A stretch of 64,000 bases of DNA. Source: Brevundimonas sp. (GTDB taxonomy: Bacteria; Pseudomonadota; Alphaproteobacteria; Caulobacterales; Caulobacteraceae). Positions 56,888-64,000 of this stretch are shown one piece after another. Under the pieces are notes generated by a model. It was not told the DNA's origin, searched no databases, and worked only from the letters and a program-made list of their open reading frames with translations. Within the stretch, counting starts at the first letter, position 1. Each line of letters starts with the position of its first letter. The position numbers and the translations under genes are program-made. Location: contig NZ_JAQSDY010000029.1 of the NCBI RefSeq assembly GCF_029946145.1, forward strand, positions 62,001-126,000, written 5' to 3'.

Positions 56888-56941
56888 CGTGGTGCGGGTG
56901 GCCGGGGTCGAACCGGCACTCCTCTCGGAACTGGATTTTGA
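56888..56941 (+). repeat. Right direct repeat (att) of the tRNA-Leu island
   Basis: 54 bp inside the intact tRNA-Leu gene, matching 38913-38966 except at two positions. It covers CCA, acceptor 3' strand, T-arm, variable arm and the 3' side of the anticodon stem, plus two bases downstream. Confidence 0.93.
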
Positions 56942-56974
56942 ATCCAGCGCGTCTACCAATTCCACCACACCCGC
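56890..56974 (-). tRNA. tRNA-Leu (CAA)
   Basis: Minus strand: acceptor GCGGGTG pairs with CACCCGC, D-arm 'GGTGGAATTGGTAGACGC', anticodon stem CTGGA/TCCAG with loop TTCAAAA (anticodon CAA), long variable arm as in class II tRNAs, T-arm 'GCCGGTTCGACCCCGGC', discriminator A and encoded CCA. 85 nt, complete. Confidence 0.97.
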
Positions 56975-56994
56975 ACAGGCGTCAGCGCGCTCTG

Positions 56995-57023
56995 CTCCTA
57001 TCGCGCACCTAGGCTGGTTTCAA
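56995..57023 (-). promoter_or_regulatory. tRNA-Leu promoter
   Basis: Minus strand TTGAAA (57018-57023), 17-bp spacer, TAGGAG (56995-57000). The tRNA 5' end is about 21 bp further. The rest of 56975-57281 holds no gene and is AT-rich from about 57120 to 57200. Confidence 0.55.
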
Positions 57024-57281
57024 CCGTTTGCGAGTGGCGAGAATGCCGAGTCCCGAACCTTCGGCTCTATCAGAGGAAAAACCACTGACTTGCGGCGGGC
57101 TGACGCAGGAGAGAGAAACCGCTTTTTGAGTCTGGTGAAATCTAAAGTAAGTAAATGTTATATAACGGTATATTGTGCATTGATTCTCTAGTGCGCTAAT
57201 CCATGCGCTAACTTGCCCTAAAAGTCGCGGCCCCGAGAGGCGCGCGATTCTAGGCCCTGAGTTTCAATTCGCCACTGGCAG

Positions 57282-58436
57282 TCAAACGGATGAGGCAGCC
57301 TCGGCATCGCGCCGCGCAATGCCATCTTTGAAGAATGTGATGATGCGCTTTTCGAAGCCGAGATACGGCTTGCGAGCCGCAATCGGATTCAACGCTAGAA
57401 GCGTTGCTGTGAGGACGGCCGCATCGGCCAACGCTTGCTCAATGCGTTCGCTAGGGCGCTCGCCATGAAGCCCGCCGTTGAGCTCATCGGATAGCCTGTC
57501 TCCTTCCTTGCCAAGCAGCGTCAAACGCTCATCCCCGGGCGGGACATTCATCTCGATGTACGCCCAGAGGCGATTCTTATATTCGGCCTGCCCAACCTTG
57601 CGGCCGTTGTGATGCTCGGCGCGCGGCGGAAAGAGCGCGTCTGTCAGCGCCTCCATGTAGCGCCGGCCCGAAACGGCAACCTGTGCGACATCCTCTTCGT
57701 TCCTGGCGATCGAGAGTGTACGGACGGCAGCGCCAAGTGCATTGAACAGGCGCGGATTGAGATCTTCTAGGATCATAGCCAACTCGAACGCTCCATCTTC
57801 TCCATCGGGGAGATACGGTGTCGCTAGCGCGCGAAATGCTGCGACCTGTTCGAAGTGTTCAGGGGTGTCGTAGTCGTCAAAAATGGTTTTCCGCGCGCCG
57901 CTGTCCTCCCAATCGACGTCGTCAAAGCCGAGTTCGCGCATCGCCTCCAAGGCATAGTGATCCTTCGAATCCTCCTCGGACATCGAATAGAAGACGCGGC
58001 AGTAACTCCCTTGGAGGCGGTACTCCGTGCCGACCAAGTTCCGGTAGACCACTAGGTGCGGGCCGAATTCCAAGACGGCTTCTTTGAAGCCGAGATAGCG
58101 TTTGTCGGGCGTCAGCGCGCGGTGAAGCTCCAAAGCGATTTCACGCGTCATATTCTCGAACACGACCGCGAAAACCTCCGCCTTGCCGAATGTGCCGCGT
58201 AGGCGGTCTTCGTAAATGAAGGCAGCCTCGGGCTGGAAGTACACGGCCTCCAGCGCAGCCATCCGCCGTGAAGGATCGCGGCCACCGACGTGCCAGGCGA
58301 CGTCCCCTACGGACATCTTCATGTGACGACCGGACGCCTGAATGATGCCGGTCTTGAAGATCAAATCCCGGACGGCCCAATAGTAGTTGCCTTCGTACTT
58401 GTCGTCATCGGTATCGAAGAGGAAGGCGGCATGCAT
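57282..58436 (-). CDS. Hypothetical protein
   Basis: 384 aa from ATG 58436. No known domain. 'LFDTDDDKYEGNYYWAVRDLIFKTGI', 'FQPEAAFIYEDRLRG' and a helical C-terminus 'ERIEQALADAAVLTATLLAL'. About 25 in-frame residues upstream (58439-58513) also look protein-like, so the true start may lie further up (frame open to 58625). Possibly an abortive-infection or AbiJ-like long-tail protein, but I cannot support that. Confidence 0.6.
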   Translation of the reverse strand: MHAAFLFDTDDDKYEGNYYWAVRDLIFKTGIIQASGRHMKMSVGDVAWHVGGRDPSRRMAALEAVYFQPEAAFIYEDRLRGTFGKAEVFAVVFENMTREIALELHRALTPDKRYLGFKEAVLEFGPHLVVYRNLVGTEYRLQGSYCRVFYSMSEEDSKDHYALEAMRELGFDDVDWEDSGARKTIFDDYDTPEHFEQVAAFRALATPYLPDGEDGAFELAMILEDLNPRLFNALGAAVRTLSIARNEEDVAQVAVSGRRYMEALTDALFPPRAEHHNGRKVGQAEYKNRLWAYIEMNVPPGDERLTLLGKEGDRLSDELNGGLHGERPSERIEQALADAAVLTATLLALNPIAARKPYLGFEKRIITFFKDGIARRDAEAASSV

Positions 58437-58509
58437 GATGCGAAATTCTAGCAAATCGGGGCCGGAAAGCCATCGACCCTTGATTGGAGTTGGCAAGGCC
58501 AACGATCCC

Positions 58510-58830
58510 TCAAAAGAGGGATAGCTGACGGCTGGATTCCTCGTAGTCGATCCATTCGCGCGACTGTGCCATTTGGTCGAGCCAGGCCTCGACATAGGTG
58601 GCAGGGCCACCGGCCTGATCGACATCCTCGAAGTGGAGGAAGTGCGAGCGGTAGCCGGTCTCGGTGATCGGGAGGCGGGCGCGCTTCGGCTGGAGGGCGG
58701 TGACAGTTAGATGCGACGCCGCCAGATCATGCTCCCGTGCGATGCTGAGCCAGTCGCGCTCAAAGGTGATCTCGATGTCCACGCCTCGCCAATGCAGGGC
58801 GTGAACCTCGATGCTGCGCTCGGCGGTCAT
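58510..58830 (-). CDS. Conserved hypothetical protein (ICE-associated)
   Basis: 106 aa from ATG 58830, overlapping the previous stop by 4 bp. 'IEVHALHWRGVDIEITFERDWL', 'LTVTALQPKRARLPITETGYRSHF', 'VEAWLDQMAQSREW' and the end 'SRQLSLF'. I recall proteins of this type beside conjugation genes of Caulobacterales and Sphingomonadales. Function unknown. Confidence 0.7.
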   Translation of the reverse strand: MTAERSIEVHALHWRGVDIEITFERDWLSIAREHDLAASHLTVTALQPKRARLPITETGYRSHFLHFEDVDQAGGPATYVEAWLDQMAQSREWIDYEESSRQLSLF

Positions 58831-59033
58831 TCCGCCACCGGACGTTCGGTGATGGCGCGCATCACGATGCGACCCGAAAGCGGCATAGCTTCGCAGTTGA
58901 TGCTGAACCCTTGGCCGTCCTTGTTCGGCCAAGCTGCGCCGATGGGGGTCCAGATCGAGCTTTCGCCATCGCCGACGACGCGGAAGAGGCGGTGGGTCGG
59001 CTTGCGGCCGAGAGGAAGCGATTGAGTGGTCAT
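58827..59033 (-). CDS. Small conserved hypothetical protein (ICE-associated)
   Basis: 68 aa from ATG 59033. 'HRLFRVVGDGESSIWTPIGAAWPNKDGQGFSINCEAMPLSGRIVMR' is a compact beta-rich pattern. Pairs with the previous gene (ATGA overlap). No known function; proteins like this are frequent in alphaproteobacterial plasmids and ICEs. Confidence 0.7.
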   Translation of the reverse strand: MTTQSLPLGRKPTHRLFRVVGDGESSIWTPIGAAWPNKDGQGFSINCEAMPLSGRIVMRAITERPVAE

Positions 59034-59275
59034 GGCGGTCTCCTTCTGGATGCCGCGGACCATTCCGCGGCTTCATGGGGAGAGGCCGGCGCGGGCCATG
59101 AAGCCCGCGATCAAACCCCGCGAAGCGCCCGCCAGGGAACGGAGCTGCACAGAGCCGCAGGCGAAGGAAGCGAGTTGGGTTGAACGTGGGCGGGCCCGTG
59201 CCAGACGTTCACTCCCCGAAGCCGCTCATGGACCGGGCTTACCAGGGGGCCGATGATCACGCTAAGCTTCACGGA

Positions 59276-60673
59276 ATGTTCGACTTCCTTCCTTTCGATC
59301 CGGGTGACTTCGGCTTCGATCTAAGCAACCGAGAAATCGCTGCCCTCGGATACACGACGGCCTTCTTTGCTTGGGCGGCGATTGTAACCCGCCGCTCGGT
59401 TGGGCCGCTGTTTCGTGCCTTCTTCGCGCCGAAGATTCTTGCGGTGTTTGTCGCCATGACGCTGTACGTCGTCGCGAGCGTCGCTCTGCTAGCAGTGGTC
59501 CATCTCTGGGATTGGCCCAACCTGAAAACGACGCTGGTGTGGTGGATGACCTTCGCCTGCACCACGATGTTTCAGGCGCATCGGATGGCGGGCGAGCGCG
59601 GCGCTTTTCGAAAGCTCCTGCGGGACGCCGTCAACTGGACAGCCGTGATCCTTTTCATCGCCGAGTTCGGCAGCTTCGCGCTCTGGGTTGAGCTCATCAT
59701 GCTGCCGGTGCTCACGCTGATCGCCCTGCTGCTGGCGGTGGCGCCCAGTCAGCCCAATGCCTCGATCATCATCAAGCCGCTCACGAGTCTTCAAAACACC
59801 GCCGGCTGGATCATCCTCGCGGGGAGCCTCTGGCACATCGCCGCCAACTTTTCCGAGTTCGCGACGCTGAATTCGCTGCGTGAGTTCGGCGACCCGATTT
59901 TGCTCACACTGCTCTACGTGCCCTTCCTCTACGTGCTGGCGGCGATGATGGCGCACGAGACGACGTTCACCTCGCTGCGCATCAGGACAAAGGACGAAGC
60001 GCTGGCCCGCTATGCCGAACGCAAGGCGATCCTCGCCTTCGGTCTGGACAGCAACGCCTCGAAGCGTCTCACCCGCAGCATGACGTTGAACGACATTGCC
60101 GACCGCAAGGGTGTCGATGCGGCCATTCGCGAGATCAAGCGCCTCAAGTCGGTCGAGAAGAATCCGCCTCGCTTGGCGGAGGGCGAAGGCTGGTCCCCTT
60201 ACGACGCCGGCGAGTTTCTCGGAGGGCACGGCATCGTCGCCAATGACTGGCACGCGGCATTCGATGAATGGCGGGCCGAAGCGGCGTCCGTGAAGCTCTT
60301 TGATCGGCCGCTTCCTGACCGAGTGTCGTACTATCTCTCAGGCGTAGAACGGGCCGCCACGAAGATCAGCCTCATCCTAAGCGCCGATTATATGAACGAC
60401 ACTGCGGCGTCAGACGACGCATTCTACGCGATGGTGCGCACCCTCCTTGGACGCGCGTTTAGCGAAGCGGAGGCCGACGACCTCCTCGCCCGGTTGCGGG
60501 CACAACGCGATCTCTCACTGGATGTCCAGGGCAAGGCGATTTCGATCAAATGGGATGAGTGGGCCCCAGCGCCGCGCGGCGGATATACGCGCAACTTCAC
60601 CATGTGCCACGAGGTGCATGTGCTGAACCGCTTCGATAATGCGTTTTACGAGGTCGCCTCGGTCAGCGAATAA
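59276..60673 (+). CDS. Hypothetical membrane protein with soluble C-terminal half
   Basis: 465 aa from ATG 59276. Six or seven hydrophobic segments in residues 15-245 ('ILAVFVAMTLYVVASVALLAVV', 'LIMLPVLTLIALLLAVA', 'PILLTLLYVPFLYVLAAMMA'), then a soluble region of about 200 residues with no recognised domain. Single gene. Function unknown; a sensor or membrane effector is possible. Confidence 0.65.
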   Translation: MFDFLPFDPGDFGFDLSNREIAALGYTTAFFAWAAIVTRRSVGPLFRAFFAPKILAVFVAMTLYVVASVALLAVVHLWDWPNLKTTLVWWMTFACTTMFQAHRMAGERGAFRKLLRDAVNWTAVILFIAEFGSFALWVELIMLPVLTLIALLLAVAPSQPNASIIIKPLTSLQNTAGWIILAGSLWHIAANFSEFATLNSLREFGDPILLTLLYVPFLYVLAAMMAHETTFTSLRIRTKDEALARYAERKAILAFGLDSNASKRLTRSMTLNDIADRKGVDAAIREIKRLKSVEKNPPRLAEGEGWSPYDAGEFLGGHGIVANDWHAAFDEWRAEAASVKLFDRPLPDRVSYYLSGVERAATKISLILSADYMNDTAASDDAFYAMVRTLLGRAFSEAEADDLLARLRAQRDLSLDVQGKAISIKWDEWAPAPRGGYTRNFTMCHEVHVLNRFDNAFYEVASVSE

Positions 60674-60736
60674 CTCGCGCTGCATCCATCGGCGGATCCT
60701 GCCCTTCTGTTCAACTAAATGACAATCCCATAAATG

Positions 60737-60877
60737 CCCGTATGTGGGCGATTGAGGGTCGATATAGGCTTAATAGCCCATATAAGGGTTCTTGTAGGCT
60801 GGTATTGACTCTCTCTTCATAAGAACCAATATATTAGTGATTAAGGCCAATTATCGAGACAAACACCCATATAAGGG
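60737..60877. promoter_or_regulatory. Triple operator and promoter of second hipBA
   Basis: Three near-palindromic CCC-N6-GGG sites: CCCGTATGTGGG (60737-60748), CCCATATAAGGG (60777-60788) and CCCATATAAGGG (60866-60877). A TTGACT box (60805-60810) and an AT-rich -10 region (about 60828-60835) lie between the second and third site; the third site covers the ribosome site of hipB. Fits cooperative HipB repression. Confidence 0.75.
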
Positions 60878-60884
60878 GTCTTAG

Positions 60885-61229
60885 ATGTCCACGTCCGAAG
60901 CCACCGTTCTGACCCGCGCCGAGCAGCTCGGCGGGCGCTTGGCGGCGCAACGGCTGAACCGCAACCTCACCCAGCGCCAACTGGCCGACAACGCCGCTGT
61001 CGCCTTGAACACGCTGCGCCGGCTCGAGGACGGAGACAACGTCTCCCTGGACACCCTGATCCGGGTGCTGGAAGCGCTCGGCCTGGGCGACCGGCTGGAG
61101 GCCCTCGCCCCGCCCGCCGACGTCCGGCCGGTGGACCGGGTGCGCATCGCCGCGGGCAGCGAGCGCAAGCGCGCCAGCGGCGCGGGACAGGAACCGCCGA
61201 CGCCTTGGTCGTGGAGCGATGATCAGTGA
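60885..61229 (+). CDS. hipB: HipB-like XRE antitoxin (second copy)
   Basis: 114 aa. 'LGGRLAAQRLNRNLTQRQLADNAAVALNTLRRLEDGDNVSLDTLIRVLEALGLGDRLEAL' is a HipB-type HTH. The C-terminal tail is basic and may be disordered. Overlaps hipA by GTGA. Not closely similar to the copy at 16463 by eye. Confidence 0.88.
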   Translation: MSTSEATVLTRAEQLGGRLAAQRLNRNLTQRQLADNAAVALNTLRRLEDGDNVSLDTLIRVLEALGLGDRLEALAPPADVRPVDRVRIAAGSERKRASGAGQEPPTPWSWSDDQ

Positions 61230-62542
61230 CGGACGCCACCATTCGCCTCTGGGGCCGTGATATCGGCGCGGTCAGCTGGCTTGAGGACCGCGACTACGCC
61301 GTCTTCCAGTATGTCCCGGAGTTTGTCGCCAGCGGCATTGCGGTCTCCCCGCTGGTGATACCGCCGAGCCTGGCCCCCTACGCCTTTCCCGAACTGCCCC
61401 GGGACGCCTTCAAGGGTCTGCCGGGCCTGCTAGCCGACTCCCTGCCCGACAAGTACGGCAATGCCCTGATCGATGCGTGGCTGACGCGCCAGGGCCGGGA
61501 CGCCAAGTCCTTCAACCCGGTTGAACGGCTCTGCTACATCGGCACTCGCGGCATGGGCGCGCTGGAGTTCCACCCCACCCTGATGAAGGCCGCGCGTCGC
61601 TCGCGCAGGCTACAGATCGACGCCCTAGTAGACTTGGCCAACCAGGTCCTGTCGATGCGTCAAAACATGCGGGGCGTCCTGTCGGGCGAGGACGACCGGG
61701 ACACGCTCGAGGAAATCCTTCGCGTGGGCACCTCGGCCGGCGGCGCGCGGGCCAAGGCGGTCCTGGCCTGGAACGAAAAGACGGGCGAGTTCCGATCAGG
61801 CCAGGCCCCGGTCGACGAGGGCTTCACCTACTGGCTGATGAAGTTCGACGGCGTCAGCAACAACCGCGACAAGGAGCTCGCCGACCCACAGGGCTTCGGG
61901 CTGATCGAATACGCCTTCTCGCGCATGGCCGCCGACGTGGGCATCGACATGTCAGAATGCCGGCTGCACCACGAGGGTGGCCGCAGTCACTTCATGACCA
62001 AGCGCTTCGACCGCACCCCCGCCAGCCAGAAGCTGCACATGCAGTCGCTCGGTGCCCTGCGGCATTTCGATTTCAATGCGGCGGGAGCCTACAGCTACGA
62101 GCAGGCGGTCGAGACGATCCGCCTGCTCGACCTCGACGCGGTTGACATCGAACAGCAGTTCCGCCGCGCAGTCTTCAACCTGTTCATCCGCAACCAGGAC
62201 GACCATGTGAAGAACATCGCCTTCCTGATGGACAAGTCGGGGGCCTGGCGGCTCTCGCCGGCCTTCGACGTGGGCTACGCCTACAATCCGTCGGGGCCCT
62301 GGACCAGCACCCATCAGATGACCTTCAACGGCAAGCGCGACGGCTTCACGGTCGAGGACCTGGCCCAGTTCGGCGCCTATTGCGGTTTCAAACGCCGAAA
62401 GGTGCTGGGCATTGTGCACGAGATCGCCGACCGGGTGCGCGACTGGCGCATCTACGCCGACGCCGCCGGGGTGTACGAGCCGGATGCCATCCGCATCGAC
62501 AAGGCGTTGCGCCTAGATCTAACGCCGTCTGCGGCCCCCTAG
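61226..62542 (+). CDS. hipA: HipA-family kinase toxin (second copy)
   Basis: 438 aa from GTG 61226. N-terminal part 'SWLEDRDYAVFQYVPEFV' and 'FKGLPGLLADSLPDKYGN', nucleotide loop 'VGTSAGGARAKAVLAWNE', catalytic loop 'LFIRNQDDHVKNIAFLMD', metal Asp in 'LSPAFDVGYAYNPSGPW'. These features match the HipA group with 'GGARAK', different from the one at 16737. Kinase residues are intact. Confidence 0.92.
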   Translation: MTDATIRLWGRDIGAVSWLEDRDYAVFQYVPEFVASGIAVSPLVIPPSLAPYAFPELPRDAFKGLPGLLADSLPDKYGNALIDAWLTRQGRDAKSFNPVERLCYIGTRGMGALEFHPTLMKAARRSRRLQIDALVDLANQVLSMRQNMRGVLSGEDDRDTLEEILRVGTSAGGARAKAVLAWNEKTGEFRSGQAPVDEGFTYWLMKFDGVSNNRDKELADPQGFGLIEYAFSRMAADVGIDMSECRLHHEGGRSHFMTKRFDRTPASQKLHMQSLGALRHFDFNAAGAYSYEQAVETIRLLDLDAVDIEQQFRRAVFNLFIRNQDDHVKNIAFLMDKSGAWRLSPAFDVGYAYNPSGPWTSTHQMTFNGKRDGFTVEDLAQFGAYCGFKRRKVLGIVHEIADRVRDWRIYADAAGVYEPDAIRIDKALRLDLTPSAAP

Positions 62543-62645
62543 GCGGCCTGGCCGTTGCGAAAGCGGGGCGCGGCCCGGTCAGACGGCCATCGCCCCGACC
62601 GCCCGGAGAACGGGTAGCAACCCGACAGCCGGAACAGGTTGAACT

Positions 62646-64000
62646 TCATCGACTGCGGTCTCTATCCCGGTCGCGATAGCGATAGAGGTCCTGCTCATAG
62701 CTGCCGCCGCGCGTCCGCTCCCTCTCCTTAGAGGGCTCCTGCAGGGACCGGTGAGAATCGTACCGCGTCTCTCCGATCAGGCCGCGCCCCCGATCGCCCG
62801 CCGCTCGATCGTCACTGGCACCGTGACGTTCGGCGAAGGCCGTGAGGTAGTCCAGAGCGACGTCCTTCGATCCGTCGCGGCTGAGCGATTCTGCGAGACG
62901 AGCCGGGGTCGCGAAGGCGTCTCGGCCGTAGTGTAAGGACACGCCATCCCGGTGCCGTGTCATTGCGACATTGACTGCTTGTCGGTCCATATGGGGCGTA
63001 GCGAGGACATGAGCGTGATCGACGGTCACGCCTTGAGACTTGTGAACGGTGGCGGCGTAGCCATGGTCGATGTCGGCATAGGATTTGGGATCGAACGAGA
63101 CCCTGCCTCCCCGGTCGAGTCGCACTGTCATGCTGTTAGGACCGACGGTTTCGACATCTCCTAGCGAACCGTTCTTCACTCCGATCGACTTCTCGTTTCG
63201 GAGGAACATGATCCTGTCGCCCGGGGCGAACGGTTTCGCTCCCCGTATCGTTTCGGTCTCTCGGTCCGGGCCAAGGGCGCCGACTTCATGAAGCTTGCTT
63301 CTCGCCAGCGTGTTCAATTCGGCGACGTCGCTTCGCTTGTAGGCGAGCATGATCTGACTGGCGTCCGGCTCCTTCTCGCGGGTCTTCGCCCATCCAGCGA
63401 CGACGGCGGCTTGAGCGTCGGCGTGTGAGGCATGGTCTGTGACCATCCCGGCCGCTGCGTAGCGGTCGATCGCATGGCTCGTGCGGCCGGTCGCCAATTC
63501 CCGCGTCGCCTGCTGCTGCCAGTCGGTGTGCTGGCGCCGCACCTCGGTGATTTCGGCCGCTCCGTGGCGTTCCGCCAGTGCCCTGAAGGCTGCTCCCGCC
63601 TCGATGGCCTGAAGCTGTTCCGGGTCTCCCACCATCACGACCTTCGCGCCGGCGGCTTCCGCGTGTTCGACGACACGCTGCATCTGTCGCGACCCCACCA
63701 GACCAGCCTCGTCAACGACGAGCACATCGCTGGACGAAAGTCCGTCCCGGCCACGCGCCCAAGAATGTTCGAGACTGGCAATCGTCCGTGACGGAATGCC
63801 AGATCCTCCCTCAAGGCTTTCTGCGGCGATACCGGAAAGCGCCGCGCCTTGGACTCTGAACCCGCTCGCTTCCCATGCCTCTCGGGCAGCTCCGAGCATG
63901 GCGCTCTTGCCGCTCCCCGCGTAGCCGACAACCAGAGCCAGGTCGCCACTGCCTGTCACATGTTCGAGCGCGTCCCGCTGCTCGCCCGAAATATCCAGTC
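62646..64000 (-). CDS. traA: TraA-type conjugative relaxase-helicase, C-terminal part (cut by window end)
   Basis: About 451 codons are seen; the N-terminal relaxase domain lies beyond 64000. The frame runs through the edge ('LSGEQRDALEHV'-like residues before Walker A). Helicase motifs: Walker A 'VVGYAGSGKSAML', 'DVLVVDEAGLVGSRQM', 'GDPEQLQAIEAG', and C-terminal 'YAATVHKSQGVTVDHAHV'. The tail is Arg/Asp/Tyr-rich. TraA nicks oriT and unwinds the transferred strand, so the right block is part of a conjugative element. Confidence 0.92.
   Translation of the reverse strand, partial: LDISGEQRDALEHVTGSGDLALVVGYAGSGKSAMLGAAREAWEASGFRVQGAALSGIAAESLEGGSGIPSRTIASLEHSWARGRDGLSSSDVLVVDEAGLVGSRQMQRVVEHAEAAGAKVVMVGDPEQLQAIEAGAAFRALAERHGAAEITEVRRQHTDWQQQATRELATGRTSHAIDRYAAAGMVTDHASHADAQAAVVAGWAKTREKEPDASQIMLAYKRSDVAELNTLARSKLHEVGALGPDRETETIRGAKPFAPGDRIMFLRNEKSIGVKNGSLGDVETVGPNSMTVRLDRGGRVSFDPKSYADIDHGYAATVHKSQGVTVDHAHVLATPHMDRQAVNVAMTRHRDGVSLHYGRDAFATPARLAESLSRDGSKDVALDYLTAFAERHGASDDRAAGDRGRGLIGETRYDSHRSLQEPSKERERTRGGSYEQDLYRYRDRDRDRSR

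Larger units (their letters stand above)
38913..56941. mobile_element. 18-kb integrative genomic island in tRNA-Leu(CAA)
   Basis: Bounded by the 54-bp direct repeats. The intact tRNA-Leu is at the right end and its 3' end faces the island; the integrase gene starts 178 bp inside the left repeat and reads inward. Contents: integrase, two HTH genes, AlbA_2 regulator, MNT-HEPN, the QueC/OGG cluster, SIR2-HerA-KTSC, and a restriction-modification set. No conjugation or replication genes are seen, so it is probably a mobilisable or purely integrative island. Confidence 0.9.

Noticed and set aside
57005..57013. GCACCTAGG right of tRNA-Leu as an integrase arm site of the island
   Set aside because: It resembles the left-end repeats, but it lies outside the island on the tRNA 5' side and inside the tRNA promoter spacer; a single 9-bp match is probably chance.

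Overview
The window looks like a chromosome segment of a high-GC alphaproteobacterium, most likely Caulobacterales (Brevundimonas-like). The evidence is the aroA-cmk-rpsA-ihfB order, a TIGR02300-type protein, an HWE-family histidine kinase, and a direct-repeat LexA box (GAAC-N7-GAAC, the reverse of the alphaproteobacterial GTTC-N7-GTTC) in front of an imuA-imuB-dnaE2 cassette. Genus is an inference from gene content.

Layout. (1) 1-18.3 kb is accessory DNA that begins inside conjugation genes (TraF-like peptidase, lytic transglycosylase, small HTH proteins). Its cargo is a P-loop ATPase, a patatin/MBL-hydrolase/beta-barrel operon, a type II-short CBASS locus (CD-NTase, E2-like protein, HNH-SAVED Cap5, plus an unusual zinc peptidase), a divergent XRE + ImmA-like peptidase + exonuclease I operon, and a hipBA module. 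It stops at a tRNA-Ala(GGC). (2) 18.3-38.9 kb is core chromosome: TIGR02300 protein, aroA, cmk, rpsA, ihfB, mscL, imuA-imuB-dnaE2, an HWE kinase, 4-hydroxyphenylpyruvate dioxygenase, an M1 lipoprotein peptidase, a Bcr/CflA exporter and an arsenic cluster (arsH / arsR-acr3-arsC). (3) 38.9-56.9 kb is an 18-kb integrative island with visible ends: a 54-bp direct repeat (52/54 identical) of the tRNA-Leu(CAA) 3' end flanks it, and a P4-type integrase sits just inside the left repeat. It carries an AlbA_2 regulator, an MNT-HEPN fusion, a compact cluster of nucleobase-chemistry enzymes (QueC-like, OGG-like, PfkB-deoxyribosyltransferase fusion, nitroreductase-like, Gly-rich small protein) with its own XRE regulator, a SIR2-HerA pair with a KTSC gene, and a GIY-YIG/cytosine-methyltransferase restriction-modification set. 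(4) 57-64 kb is accessory again: hypothetical genes, a second hipBA module with three operator-like repeats, and the C-terminal part of a TraA-type conjugative relaxase-helicase cut by the window end.

How it works together. Both outer blocks carry conjugation genes, so they are probably ICE segments, and much of their cargo is antiviral or toxin-antitoxin. The strongest candidate for an undescribed system is the 46.1-50.1 kb QueC/OGG/PfkB-NDT/nitroreductase cluster. It shares two signature enzyme types with type IV CBASS but has no visible CD-NTase or TGT. A second point of interest is the CBASS locus, where an extra HExxH peptidase is translationally coupled to cap5 and exonuclease I is linked to a CapH/CapP-like control pair.
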